DNA from: Bacillota bacterium
GTDB taxonomy: Bacteria > Bacillota_G > Limnochordia > DTU010
Assembly (NCBI GenBank): GCA_012799255.1
Contig: JAAZLQ010000107.1
Coordinates: forward strand, 8,460-72,459
DNA: 64,000 bases
Direction of reading: 5' to 3'
The number at the start of each line of letters is the position of its first letter. Positions within the stretch are counted from its first letter, which is position 1. The translations under genes and the position numbers were made by a program. Shown piece after piece: positions 25,077 through 33,695 of this stretch. The notes beneath the pieces are model-generated. The model saw only the letters and a list, made by a program, of their open reading frames with translations, did not search any database and had not been told where the DNA came from.

Positions 25077-25790
25077 TTATCCTTGAGTGGCTGTAAAGGT
25101 GTTGTGGTTTCCAGTCTGAAATACGGAAACGGTGTTATCTAGACCCTGTTGGTTGATGAGAGTTGCATTATCATCGCCCAGTTGCAGACTGCCACTAAAT
25201 AGCTGAGCTCCAGCTTGCTGAACAGATGTCCAGTTACTAACACCGATCTGCACAACTAGGGCTGCATTGGTTCCGACACCGAGTGGAAATTGCTCTTGTA
25301 CTACAAAGGCTTCATTGTTATTGTCAATCTGATAAATGGAGCTGGTATTGTCATCTCCTATTTGTAGCAAGTTCAAGATGTTGTAAAGTCCCGATTGGTA
25401 GCTAAAGGCATCATTGTCGGATACTGCTCCAACGGGGAAGGACCAGGCAGAGGAGTGCATCTGAGTAATGCTTGCCGAGTTTCCGGCACCGAACTGCATC
25501 GTTAAAACCAGATCTCCTTGTCCTAATTGGTGGATCTCAGCCTCGTTATCTTCTCCAACTTGTCCTATTCCCGCGATATGCCCAGAACCAATTTGGTCCA
25601 CCGAGGAAGAGTTCTCATCGCCAAGCTGCAGGATAATTACCTCACTTAATACTTCTTGGTACACATAGATGTAGTTGTCGAATCCGATTTGAGTGACATT
25701 GCTGACTCCTTGCGCAAAGCCAAGCATAGGCGTTGCCATTACGAAGGAGGCTACAAGGAAACCTATTAACAAACTTGGGAGCTTCTTCAT
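25077..25790 (-). CDS. Curlin-repeat protein
   Basis: 237 residues from the ATG that follows AAGGAGATTGG; a longer frame overlaps the previous gene. Signal peptide (MKKLPSLLIGFLV..., cleavage near GFA). The rest is a chain of curlin half-repeats such as QLGDENSSSVDQIGSGHIA and QIGDDNTSSIYQIDNNNEA. A few repeats carry insertions (for example SSAWSFPVGAVSDNDAF and EQFPLGVGTNAAL), which may mark loops or surface patches. It ends directly at TATQG with no tail. Third curlin of the operon in transcription order is the barrel's upstream neighbour. Confidence 0.88.
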   Translation of the reverse strand: MKKLPSLLIGFLVASFVMATPMLGFAQGVSNVTQIGFDNYIYVYQEVLSEVIILQLGDENSSSVDQIGSGHIAGIGQVGEDNEAEIHQLGQGDLVLTMQFGAGNSASITQMHSSAWSFPVGAVSDNDAFSYQSGLYNILNLLQIGDDNTSSIYQIDNNNEAFVVQEQFPLGVGTNAALVVQIGVSNWTSVQQAGAQLFSGSLQLGDDNATLINQQGLDNTVSVFQTGNHNTFTATQG

Positions 25791-25824
25791 TGCCAATCTC
25801 CTTCCAGATCTTCGTTCTATCCCG

Positions 25825-26409
25825 CTAAAAACCAAATCGGATTGCATTTATTACGGTGTTATCTCCTATATGAAATAGGCTTAAATTGCTATCAGAGCCT
25901 ACTTGATTATTACTTACGATGTTGTTGTTTCCGGCGATGGTGATCTTGGACGTGTGGCCATGACCGACTTGGTTTTGTGCTACCGTGTTACTGCTACCCA
26001 ATACCCAGGCAACTGCTAAATTTTCACTGCCGATCTGGTTTTGGATCAAACTATTGCTATTGCCGTATTGCCAAATGAAGAGGGTATTGGCATCTCCAAG
26101 CTGGTTTTGGATGGTTAGGTTATTGTTGCCCAGCAGTGTAGCAGAGGCCTGATTAGCGTTTCCCGTTTGCGTTTGAAGGCTAGAGTTGCCTTCGCCAGCT
26201 TGGTAAATATAACTTTCATTATTACTCCCTATTTGGTATTGCATTGCCCAGCTGTCGAGAGCTCTCTGCTGAATGGTAGCCTGATTGTTGTCACCATCCT
26301 GATAAATGTATGCTTCAGTAATGTTCTGGGCAAAAACTATGGAACCGAAGATATTGAGCCCGAACATAATCACAATTCCAATCTGTACCATGCGTTTTGT
26401 ATTGACCAT
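25825..26409 (-). CDS. Curlin-repeat protein, CsgB-like candidate
   Basis: 194 residues, signal peptide with cleavage after VFA. About fourteen regular half-repeats, for example YQDGDNNQATIQQ, QTGNANQASATLLGNNN and QVGHGHTSKITIAGNNN, so it is the most regular of the four. Its last segment departs from the pattern (FHIGDNTVINAIRFGF) with a basic, aromatic C-terminus, like the degenerate final repeat by which CsgB nucleators attach to the cell surface. ATG with AGGAGG seven bases upstream. The nucleator role is an inference. Confidence 0.87.
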   Translation of the reverse strand: MVNTKRMVQIGIVIMFGLNIFGSIVFAQNITEAYIYQDGDNNQATIQQRALDSWAMQYQIGSNNESYIYQAGEGNSSLQTQTGNANQASATLLGNNNLTIQNQLGDANTLFIWQYGNSNSLIQNQIGSENLAVAWVLGSSNTVAQNQVGHGHTSKITIAGNNNIVSNNQVGSDSNLSLFHIGDNTVINAIRFGF

Positions 26410-26513
26410 AGAGATCCTCCTATATAACGCTTTTTAGACCAGGAGTGACGAGTGCATGAGTTGGGGGGGCGAAGAAGTCTAGCTTCTCCGCCCGAGTATT
26501 CTAGATACTTCCA

Positions 26514-27896
26514 CTATTGGATTACGTTTGCGTTGTTGTAGTTTCCAGTCTGAGTAACAGTTGCCATAGCCATCTGCCCAGTTTGCTCGATCAGACTAAA
26601 GTTACTGTTTCCGGTCTGGGTTGTGCTTGCTAGACTTGGTAGCACACCGGTCTGATAGACATTTGTCTGAGTTTGCACCGCTGTGTTGCTGTTTCCAGTT
26701 TGATAGATGTAGGCTTCTAGAGCTCCACCAGAATTTTGCTCCTGCGAAGCATAGTTGTCATTGCCGAACTGGTAGATTTCTGCGATTGGACTACCATAGG
26801 CTGTATTGTTACTTTGGTATTGGAAGCTCTCATTGCGATTACCATCTTGGGTGACTTCTGCCCAAGCTGGTCCCTGAACTTGAGTTATCTGTGCTTCGTT
26901 TCCGTTACCGTCTTGGACAACCCAAGCTTCCATTAAACTACTGAGAATCGAAGTGGTTCCTTGCACCACTATTGCTTCATTGTCATTGCCGTTTTGGCTA
27001 AGATCTGCGAGGCTATCGTGCTGTAATTGATAAACCTCAGCTAGATTTGTTCTACCCATTTGAACCACTTCGGCTATGTTACCCCGTTGCTCTTGAATCA
27101 CTATCGCATCATTGCCGATTCCACTCTGGGATACATAAGCCCATTGATCATCTCCAATTTGGCTTATGTCTGCAGTATTGAAGCCACGACCGAGGAGACC
27201 AAGACTGGTTTGGAGGATCTCAGCCCAGTTTGCATCACCATCTTGGAATACATTAGCAGTGTTGAAACCACTAAAGAGCAGTCCAGTATCGAATTGCAAT
27301 ACCCTTGCATAGTTTCCTAATCCGTCTTGGATTACCTCAGCAAAGTTGTTACCCCTGAACAGTAGGCCAAGCCCTGATTGGCTGACCTCTACATAGTTAC
27401 CCGTGCCTGTTTGGGAGATTTCTACAACATCGTTGCTACCATTTTGATCCACATACGCTTGGTTTTCGTCTCCCAGTTGTCCAATAGTTGTGGATTCATT
27501 GTCTCCCGATTGATCAACTGTAATAGTGTTTAGGTCCCCTGCTTGAACCATATTAGCGGCGTGATCCTCACCAGTCTGATCAACTAAGGCATCGTTCGAG
27601 TCTCCGAACTGAATAATGTTAGCTACAGCTACACTTGAATCTTGGGTGACTAAGGCTGCGTTGAAGTCACCCATTTGACCTACCTGGGAGAGGTTATCTC
27701 GTCCAGCTTGGAAAATATCAAGGTCATTACTATCTCCGGTCTGAACAACGATGGCACTTTGCCTATCGCCATCTTGGCTGATAAACGCATCGTTTAAGTT
27801 GCCAGTCTGGGTTGCAGTTGCAGTATTGTCAGCTGCATAAGTAAAACTGCTAAGTCCCAGTACAACGATTAAAGTCAATACCAATAGTTTTTTCAT
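26514..27896 (-). CDS. Large curlin-repeat protein
   Basis: 460 residues and the first gene of the curli operon. After a signal peptide (cleavage near TYA) the whole chain is about forty half-repeats of the type Q-x-G-x2-N-x-A-x3-Q, much longer than E. coli CsgA (five repeats). Residues about 168-251 hold three tandem 28-residue units with a GLLFRGxN-like insertion. Asp/Asn-rich turns (QDGDRQS, QTGDSND) suggest cation binding. ATG with GAGGAGG. As the operon's first and largest member it is the best candidate for the main fibre subunit. Confidence 0.9.
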   Translation of the reverse strand: MKKLLVLTLIVVLGLSSFTYAADNTATATQTGNLNDAFISQDGDRQSAIVVQTGDSNDLDIFQAGRDNLSQVGQMGDFNAALVTQDSSVAVANIIQFGDSNDALVDQTGEDHAANMVQAGDLNTITVDQSGDNESTTIGQLGDENQAYVDQNGSNDVVEISQTGTGNYVEVSQSGLGLLFRGNNFAEVIQDGLGNYARVLQFDTGLLFSGFNTANVFQDGDANWAEILQTSLGLLGRGFNTADISQIGDDQWAYVSQSGIGNDAIVIQEQRGNIAEVVQMGRTNLAEVYQLQHDSLADLSQNGNDNEAIVVQGTTSILSSLMEAWVVQDGNGNEAQITQVQGPAWAEVTQDGNRNESFQYQSNNTAYGSPIAEIYQFGNDNYASQEQNSGGALEAYIYQTGNSNTAVQTQTNVYQTGVLPSLASTTQTGNSNFSLIEQTGQMAMATVTQTGNYNNANVIQ

Positions 27897-28100
27897 TCTA
27901 AATCCTCCTCTTTGGTTGTGGATTGTTATCCTTGGCCGGTTTCACCCTAGCTCGCTACCATTCCATTGGTGACCAGTTAAGAAACGGTAGGTCGTCGCTT
28001 CCAAAGAGTTAGGTACATTTTGATGATGCCGTGTTGAATTTAATGGGGCTGATGACCACCTCCTTATTGGTTGAGTAATAATGGGTTGTCCATAGTCTTA
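27897..28100 (-). promoter_or_regulatory. Long leader of the curli operon
   Basis: About 200 untranslated bases between the putative promoter and the first curlin. On the minus strand an AAGGAGG (28067-28073) lies in front of a short open frame of about 16 codons without an ATG. Further down, GGTAGCGAGC and GGGTGAAACC form no known riboswitch consensus; I compared it with both c-di-GMP classes. The leader length suggests post-transcriptional control. Confidence 0.4.
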
Positions 28101-28130
28101 ATTATATTCTAAGTAAGTTACTTAAATAAT
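28101..28130 (-). promoter_or_regulatory. Curli operon promoter with palindromic operator
   Basis: On the minus strand a perfect -10 TATAAT (28101-28106). Immediately upstream, in the spacer, sits a perfect palindrome TAAGTAAGTTACTTA (28110-28124; 7-1-7). The -35 position is AT-rich and poor, as expected for an activator-dependent or repressed promoter. A regulator bound here would cover the spacer. Confidence 0.5.
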
Positions 28131-28155
28131 TCTCGAAATCTACTCTAATTTCACT

Positions 28156-28191
28156 CAAAAAAAAGACCTTGGGACAAGTTTGTCCCAAGGT
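28156..28191 (-). terminator. Terminator of the SARP regulator gene
   Basis: ACCTTGGGACA and TGTCCCAAGGT (28166-28176, 28181-28191) form an 11-bp stem, followed on the minus strand by CTTTTTTTT. It isolates the regulator gene from the curli promoter. Confidence 0.92.
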
Positions 28192-28207
28192 GTGAGAGGG
28201 AGGACCA

Positions 28208-29419
28208 TTAGTTGGTTAAGGTAGATACCCATCGCTCGCGCATTTCCCTCAAATTTTCGCTATTGAGAATGTCGTAAGAGAAAACGGTTTCCTCACCCAG
28301 CTTTAAACGGAGGAGGTGCTGCAATCTCTGCAAGGTAACCTGAGATCCGGTAACATCAGTATCGGGTAAGAAAACAACAATCACGCTAGGTGTATATTGG
28401 CAGATCAAGTCAGACTGTCTCAGGGCACCTTGAATTATGGAGAACGCTTCCTTAAGTTGGTGGTTTCGCTCAGTTCCGATTCTACTTCTGATAATAAGTA
28501 CCGAAAAGTGGTTTCCTGTGCGTTGGAGGCGACGCCGCTCTGCTTCAAACACGGTCTGTAACGCTGCTCGGGTACAGGTGAAAGCTCCAGGCAGTGCATT
28601 TACTTTACCCTGTTGCCTGAGATTATCGCTAGTGAGACTTCCCTTCATATGCAAGATCAATTCTTGAATGGCAGGACTAGGCTCTAGTTGAAATTCACCC
28701 ATCAATAGCTGGGAATACTCGTTATACCAGTTCATTGCTTCGACAAAACGTTGTGCTAGGATCAGAGCTTCGATTCCAACTTGATAACACTCTTCTCTAA
28801 AAGGGTCTTTCTTGATCGCCTCTCGGCAAAGAGTGGCCGCTTCTAGAAAACTGGCGCGATGTTTAATTAGTAGTTGTGCTGTACGAAGAGTTACTTGGAA
28901 GAACAACTCTCGATATTCGGCGCGCCGGGCAATCGTCCAATCTTCGTAAGGTTCATCACAGAGAAAATCATCCCGGTAAAGTTGTAAGGCAGCTTCACAG
29001 TAAAGGAGGGCCATCTCTGGGTTAGCATGCTCAAGTTGCTTGGATACTTTTGCATAGGATTCAAATAGTTCTGTGTCAATACAACCGCCTCCCAGTTCTA
29101 ACCAATAGGCACCATTCGAGTAACGTAGAGGTGATTCTACGAGGGGATTATCCTCGAATGTCTCTGCTAAAGTACGGCGGACATACCAAACAGCAGTATG
29201 TAAGTTTCTCGTACTATCCACATCTTCGTTGTCTGGCCATAGGAGTTCAATCAGTGAGTCACTGGAAACCCTTTGACCATGCCTTGCGGCTAAGTATTTC
29301 AACATGGTAAGGGCTTTTTTTGATTTCCAGACGTTATGCTCTACCTTCTTTTGATCAATGAGCAGGTAAAAGGGACCTAAAAGACCGATCTGCAAGTGAC
29401 AAACAGCATTATTGGCCAT
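28208..29419 (-). CDS. SARP/BTAD transcription regulator with degenerate GGDEF-like tail
   Basis: About 403 residues. The N-terminus is an OmpR-type winged helix of SARP regulators (GPFYLLIDQ..., KKALTMLKYLAARHG, LIELLWPD). A BTAD helical domain follows (about 100-245, EPYEDWTIARRAEYRELF). The last 120 residues have the layout of a GGDEF domain (EAERRRLQRTGNHFSVLII, LRQSDLICQY, FLPDTD), but YGGDEF is replaced by YTPSVI and the metal-binding aspartate is gone. It should not make c-di-GMP but could bind a nucleotide or dimerise. ATG at 29419 is seven bases after GGGAGG. It lies directly upstream of the curli operon, where CsgD would act in enterobacteria. Confidence 0.85.
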   Translation of the reverse strand: MANNAVCHLQIGLLGPFYLLIDQKKVEHNVWKSKKALTMLKYLAARHGQRVSSDSLIELLWPDNEDVDSTRNLHTAVWYVRRTLAETFEDNPLVESPLRYSNGAYWLELGGGCIDTELFESYAKVSKQLEHANPEMALLYCEAALQLYRDDFLCDEPYEDWTIARRAEYRELFFQVTLRTAQLLIKHRASFLEAATLCREAIKKDPFREECYQVGIEALILAQRFVEAMNWYNEYSQLLMGEFQLEPSPAIQELILHMKGSLTSDNLRQQGKVNALPGAFTCTRAALQTVFEAERRRLQRTGNHFSVLIIRSRIGTERNHQLKEAFSIIQGALRQSDLICQYTPSVIVVFLPDTDVTGSQVTLQRLQHLLRLKLGEETVFSYDILNSENLREMRERWVSTLTN

Positions 29420-29579
29420 ATCCATCCCTCCCGTGATAAGTATCTGATTTATTCCCTAGTTTTCTTGAATATCCTGTAGGTAGCAGACAAATTTATGAAC
29501 CTTTTTTTCTAACCATTTACCTTTAGTTAACCACATGAAGCTGTTATAGAACGGTTTTCGGCGTCTCTATGACCACTTC

Positions 29580-29608
29580 TTGACAGATTCGAAAAATTAG
29601 TTTACCAT
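29580..29608 (+). promoter_or_regulatory. Promoter of marR-exporter operon
   Basis: TTGACA (29580-29585), 17-base spacer, TACCAT (29603-29608). The -35 is perfect, the -10 weak. Confidence 0.65.
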
Positions 29609-29625
29609 TAAACCATTGTATTGAG

Positions 29626-29645
29626 ATACTTTAGCACTAAAGTAT
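29626..29645. promoter_or_regulatory. Perfect 20-bp palindrome, likely MarR operator
   Basis: ATACTTTAGCACTAAAGTAT is fully symmetric (two 9-base arms around CA). It lies between the promoter and the GTG start of the MarR gene, the usual place for autorepression. Confidence 0.75.
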
Positions 29646-29652
29646 AGGGGGT

Positions 29653-30114
29653 GTGTATGTGCTCGAGGCTAATGTCGCCATGCATCTAAGAAAAACCCAG
29701 CAGCGTTTAACCCAGATGATGAGGGGAAAGGTAAATGAGTATGGCTTAACATTTAGGCTTCTTCATATTGTCATGCTGATTAATAATAACCCTGACGCTA
29801 ATCAGAAGGAAATTGCTACGATGATGAAGTTTACTCAGGGAGCGATGAGTACTTCGATCAAGAAATTGACCAAACTCAATATGGTGGAGCAAATTCCGTT
29901 AGAAGAAGACCTACGTTATAACAAACTCAGAATTACAGAGCATGGTCGCAAGGTCATCGAAGACTATGAAGAACATGTCCGGATGAAGTATAAGGAATTG
30001 TTCTTAGGATTCGAAGAAACTGAGCTAATGGAGTTCAACAGATTCTTGGCGAAAATCAACGAGAATCTAGATTACCTTGAACAGCTGGAGAAAGAACCAA
30101 CTGCAAACAACTAA
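29653..30114 (+). CDS. MarR-family transcription regulator
   Basis: Up to 153 residues, winged helix-turn-helix. Recognition region QKEIATMMKFTQGAMSTSIKKLTKLNMVEQI and the wing EEDLRYNKLRITEHGRKV are typical of MarR. The start is GTG at 29653 or 29659; both follow GGGGG. It probably represses itself and the two exporter genes downstream via the palindrome at 29626-29645, and is released by a toxic ligand. The ligand is unknown. Confidence 0.92.
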   Translation: MYVLEANVAMHLRKTQQRLTQMMRGKVNEYGLTFRLLHIVMLINNNPDANQKEIATMMKFTQGAMSTSIKKLTKLNMVEQIPLEEDLRYNKLRITEHGRKVIEDYEEHVRMKYKELFLGFEETELMEFNRFLAKINENLDYLEQLEKEPTANN

Positions 30115-30127
30115 GCGGAACAGGAGA

Positions 30128-31855
30128 ATGTCTTTGAAGAAGTTATTGCCTTTCATGAAAAAGTACCGTATTTACGCATTTTTAAGCCCGATCTTGATGG
30201 TTTTAGAGGTGCTGACAGATATTGCAGTTCCTTTTTTAATGGCACGCATCGTTGATGTTGGGATTGCCACCCAAGACATCAATTATGTGGTTCGAGTCGG
30301 GGTTGTCATGATTATACTTGCTTTGACCGGTATGCTGTTTGGCATTATAAGTGCCCATTGTGGGGCAAGAGCAGGTTATGGCTTTGCAGCAGAGATACGG
30401 CAAGAAACGTTTAAGAAGATCCAAGGATTCTCATTTGCTAACCTGGATCAGTTCTCGGTACCATCGCTGATAACCAGGTTAACCAATGATTGCAACACTC
30501 TCGGTCAAGTTACAATGATGAGCCTACGTATGGGGGTGAGGGCTCCGTTTATGATGCTCTTTGCTCTCATCATGTCCTTTTCGATTAATTCATCTCTGGC
30601 AATGGTCTTTGGAGTCTCTATCCCACTTACTGTGCTAGCTATGGTTGTGGTTTTGAATAAGGCGCGACCATTGTTCTTGGAGATCCAAAGCAGAGTTGAT
30701 GGTGTTAATGCTGTAATCAAAGAGAACTTAGCTGGTATCGGTGTGGTCAAATCTTTTAATCGTCAAAAGCATGAAGAAAAGAGATTCCGCGAAAGGAACG
30801 ATGCGTTACGCAATACAGCATTAAAGGCTGTTTCGATCATTATCTTCGCCATGCCTATCCTGAATCTCATCGTTTATGCTACCATTATTGCCGTGCTTTG
30901 GTTCGGAGGACAACAGATTGTAGCCGGTTCGATGGGACGCGGTGAACTAATTTCTTTCATCACTTACATTACCCAGATCATGATGGCCTTGATGATGATT
31001 TCCATGTTCTTTATGCAATTGCTTAGGGGTGTGGCCTCAAAAGACCGTATTCTAGCGGTTTGGAATACTAGTTCTGAAATCACTGAGGCGGAAGAGCCTA
31101 TCACCAGTCTTCAAGACGGTTCAATACGGTTCAATAATGTAAGTTTTTCTTATCCAGGAAGCCCTGAGAAAGTACTTAAAAACATTGATCTCCACATTGA
31201 ATCTGGGGAGACCATAGGAATAATCGGTTCCACCGGTTCTTCCAAGTCGACGTTTGTGCACCTTATCCCACGACTCTATGATGTGAGTAGCGGTTCAGTT
31301 GAAGTTGGAGGCGTAGATGTGAGAAAGTACAGTATCAAAGCACTGCGCGATCAAGTGGCTTTTGTGCTGCAAAAGAACACTTTGTTCTCTGGTACTATCC
31401 GTGAAAACATGCATTGGGGTAATGAAAATGCAACAGACGAAGAGATTATTCTTGCGTTGAAACGCGCTCAAGCTTGGGAGTTTGTGTCCAAGTACCCTGA
31501 TGGTTTAGACCACAGGGTAGAACAAGGGGGAAGTAACTTCTCAGGAGGCCAAAAGCAGAGACTTTCCATTGCTCGTGCTTTAGTCAAACAGCCCAAAGTC
31601 CTCATTCTTGATGACTCCACGTCCGCTGTGGATATGACTACCGATGCTAAGATTCAACGTGTCTTTAAACATGAGTTAGAGGACGTTACCACTATTATCA
31701 TTGGGCAGAGAATTTCGTCCATCCAATATGCCGACAGGATACTTGTACTGCATCAAGGTGAAATTGAGTCTATGGGCGATCATGAAACTCTCCTTAAAAC
31801 ATCACCCATCTATCGGGAAATTTATGAATCACAGAAAGGGGTGGTTGGAGAATGA
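30128..31855 (+). CDS. Heterodimeric ABC exporter subunit, degenerate-site half
   Basis: About 575 residues: six transmembrane helices then a nucleotide-binding domain. It has three departures from consensus: Walker A is GSTGSSKST (Gly to Ser), Walker B ends ILDDSTSAVD (catalytic Glu to Asp), and the switch His is Gln in IIGQRISS. The signature SGGQKQR is intact. This pattern marks the partner that carries the non-hydrolysing site in heterodimeric multidrug or lipid exporters such as LmrCD, TM287/288 and YheHI. ATG at 30128 lies close behind CAGGAG; a TTG two codons on has better spacing. The upstream marR gene ends 13 bases before. Confidence 0.93.
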   Translation: MSLKKLLPFMKKYRIYAFLSPILMVLEVLTDIAVPFLMARIVDVGIATQDINYVVRVGVVMIILALTGMLFGIISAHCGARAGYGFAAEIRQETFKKIQGFSFANLDQFSVPSLITRLTNDCNTLGQVTMMSLRMGVRAPFMMLFALIMSFSINSSLAMVFGVSIPLTVLAMVVVLNKARPLFLEIQSRVDGVNAVIKENLAGIGVVKSFNRQKHEEKRFRERNDALRNTALKAVSIIIFAMPILNLIVYATIIAVLWFGGQQIVAGSMGRGELISFITYITQIMMALMMISMFFMQLLRGVASKDRILAVWNTSSEITEAEEPITSLQDGSIRFNNVSFSYPGSPEKVLKNIDLHIESGETIGIIGSTGSSKSTFVHLIPRLYDVSSGSVEVGGVDVRKYSIKALRDQVAFVLQKNTLFSGTIRENMHWGNENATDEEIILALKRAQAWEFVSKYPDGLDHRVEQGGSNFSGGQKQRLSIARALVKQPKVLILDDSTSAVDMTTDAKIQRVFKHELEDVTTIIIGQRISSIQYADRILVLHQGEIESMGDHETLLKTSPIYREIYESQKGVVGE

Positions 31856-33684
31856 GAAACCATAACAAGCACCATGGATTCCGCCCCCAAAACATGAAGG
31901 CTACTTTAATCAGGCTGTTTAGTTATTTCAAGTATAACAAGGCTCTGTTTGTAGCTGGGATCTTTTTTGTCATTGTTGGCTCGGTGGGAAGTATTGTGGC
32001 CAACGGATTATTGAGTCCCATTATCGATTCCTTGGTTCTGGAAAACAGTCATGGTTTGTTTCTTAAGTACCTAGTGCTCATGGTTGTGGTAGTTTTAACC
32101 ATCGTAACTGGCCAATACCTAGGCAACTTGTTTATGGCGAGGGTTGCTCAACGCACCATTCACCAAATCCGTGAGGAAATGTTTTCTCATATGGAGAAGC
32201 TACCAATGTCCTTTTTTGACACACATGCCCATGGCGAATTGATGTCCACCTTTACCAATGATGTGGATATGCTTAACCAATCTTTGGAACAGAGCGTTTC
32301 GCAAGTTCTAATTTCAGTCGTAACTGTGATTGGTACTTTTATCATGATGCTGATCATCAGCCCCGCACTGACGCTGATTGTAGTGGTCATGCTAGCGGTA
32401 ATGTTACTGTCTACGAGGTACATCGGCAAAAAATCCTCGCACAACTTCCGTTCCCAGCAGGCCCAATTGGCTGATATGAATGGCTATATTGAAGAGATGA
32501 TGACTGGGCAGAAAGTAGTGAAGGTCTTTAACTACGAAGATCGAGCCATTGAGGATTTTCAGCAGCGTAATGAGAGACTCAGGCAATCAAGTACGAATGC
32601 TGCAACCTATGGTGTGATGTTGATGCCGATTATGGGTAGCCTTTCGTTTGTTCTTTATGGACTGGTTTCCATGGTCGGTGCCTATTTGGCTATGCTCGGA
32701 ACAATCACGATTGGTAACATTGCTGCGTTTTTGCAGTTTACCAGGACGATCTCCAGGCCCATTACGCAGGTTTCTAATCAAATTAATACTCTATTGGCTG
32801 CTATCGCAGGGGCAGAAAGAATCTTTGCGGTACTCGATGAAGAGGTTGAATTAGATAACGGTGATGTGGAGCTTGTGAAGGATTGCACCGGTGGGAACAG
32901 CCTCTGCTGGCAGGTTCCGCAAACTGATGGAAGCGTTGAACACGTTCCACTGCAAGGCTTTATCACTTTTGAAGATGTAGATTTCGGATATTTGCCAGGA
33001 CAACAGATTCTAAGGAAGATTAACCTGTACGCTAAACCAGGGCAAAAGATCGCCTTCGTGGGATCTACTGGTGCAGGTAAAACAACCATTACTAATCTAG
33101 TGAATAGGTTTTACGAAATCAATGAAGGACGAATTTTACTTGACGGAATCGATATTCGCAGAATCAAGAAGCATGATCTGAGAAGTATTATGAGCATAGT
33201 TTTGCAGGATGTGCACTTGTTTGAAGGAACGATTGCGGAGAATATTCGTTATGGTAGGCTCGATGCCACAGACGAAGAGGTGATTGAGGCTGCCAAACTA
33301 GCCAATGCCCATTATTTCATTAAGAATCTGCCTCAGGGCTATGACACTATGCTTACAGCTGACGGGGAAAATCTGTCCCAAGGGGAAAGACAACTCCTCT
33401 CGATTGCTAGAGCGGCAGTTGCCAATCCCACAATTCTGATTCTTGATGAAGCAACCTCCTCGGTGGACACAAGGACAGAAAAACTAATCGCGGAAGGTAT
33501 GGACAAAATCATGGCTGGAAGAACCACTTTGGTGATTGCCCATAGACTGTCTACAGTCAGAGATTCCGATGCCATCATGGTTCTAGAACAAGGAGAGATC
33601 ATTGAACGGGGCAATCACGATGAGTTAATGTCACAAAGAGGGCGTTATTACGCTTTGAACACAGGCCTGATTGAGTTGGAATAG
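31852..33684 (+). CDS. Heterodimeric ABC exporter subunit, catalytic half
   Basis: 610 residues with six transmembrane helices and an ATPase domain having a canonical Walker A (GSTGAGKTT), Walker B with Glu (ILILDEATSSVD) and switch His (IAHRLST). The signature is altered to LSQGERQ. With the preceding subunit this gives one normal and one impaired ATP site, the asymmetric heterodimer design. An extra 30-residue insertion (about 345-375) precedes the ATPase domain. It starts on an ATGA overlap with its partner. Likely exports a drug or lipid under MarR control. Confidence 0.94.
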   Translation: MRNHNKHHGFRPQNMKATLIRLFSYFKYNKALFVAGIFFVIVGSVGSIVANGLLSPIIDSLVLENSHGLFLKYLVLMVVVVLTIVTGQYLGNLFMARVAQRTIHQIREEMFSHMEKLPMSFFDTHAHGELMSTFTNDVDMLNQSLEQSVSQVLISVVTVIGTFIMMLIISPALTLIVVVMLAVMLLSTRYIGKKSSHNFRSQQAQLADMNGYIEEMMTGQKVVKVFNYEDRAIEDFQQRNERLRQSSTNAATYGVMLMPIMGSLSFVLYGLVSMVGAYLAMLGTITIGNIAAFLQFTRTISRPITQVSNQINTLLAAIAGAERIFAVLDEEVELDNGDVELVKDCTGGNSLCWQVPQTDGSVEHVPLQGFITFEDVDFGYLPGQQILRKINLYAKPGQKIAFVGSTGAGKTTITNLVNRFYEINEGRILLDGIDIRRIKKHDLRSIMSIVLQDVHLFEGTIAENIRYGRLDATDEEVIEAAKLANAHYFIKNLPQGYDTMLTADGENLSQGERQLLSIARAAVANPTILILDEATSSVDTRTEKLIAEGMDKIMAGRTTLVIAHRLSTVRDSDAIMVLEQGEIIERGNHDELMSQRGRYYALNTGLIELE

Positions 33685-33695
33685 GTTGTGAGTCG

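Noticed and set aside
22523..27896. Regular short nucleotide repeats that might be a CRISPR or satellite array
   Set aside because: The repetition follows codons of curlin half-repeats in four open frames with good ribosome sites; spacing and sequence vary, with no fixed direct repeat and spacer pattern.
27897..28100. Second c-di-GMP riboswitch in the curli operon leader
   Set aside because: The CAAAGC and GCCGGGTTACC elements of class I and the class II core are both absent. The long leader is unexplained.
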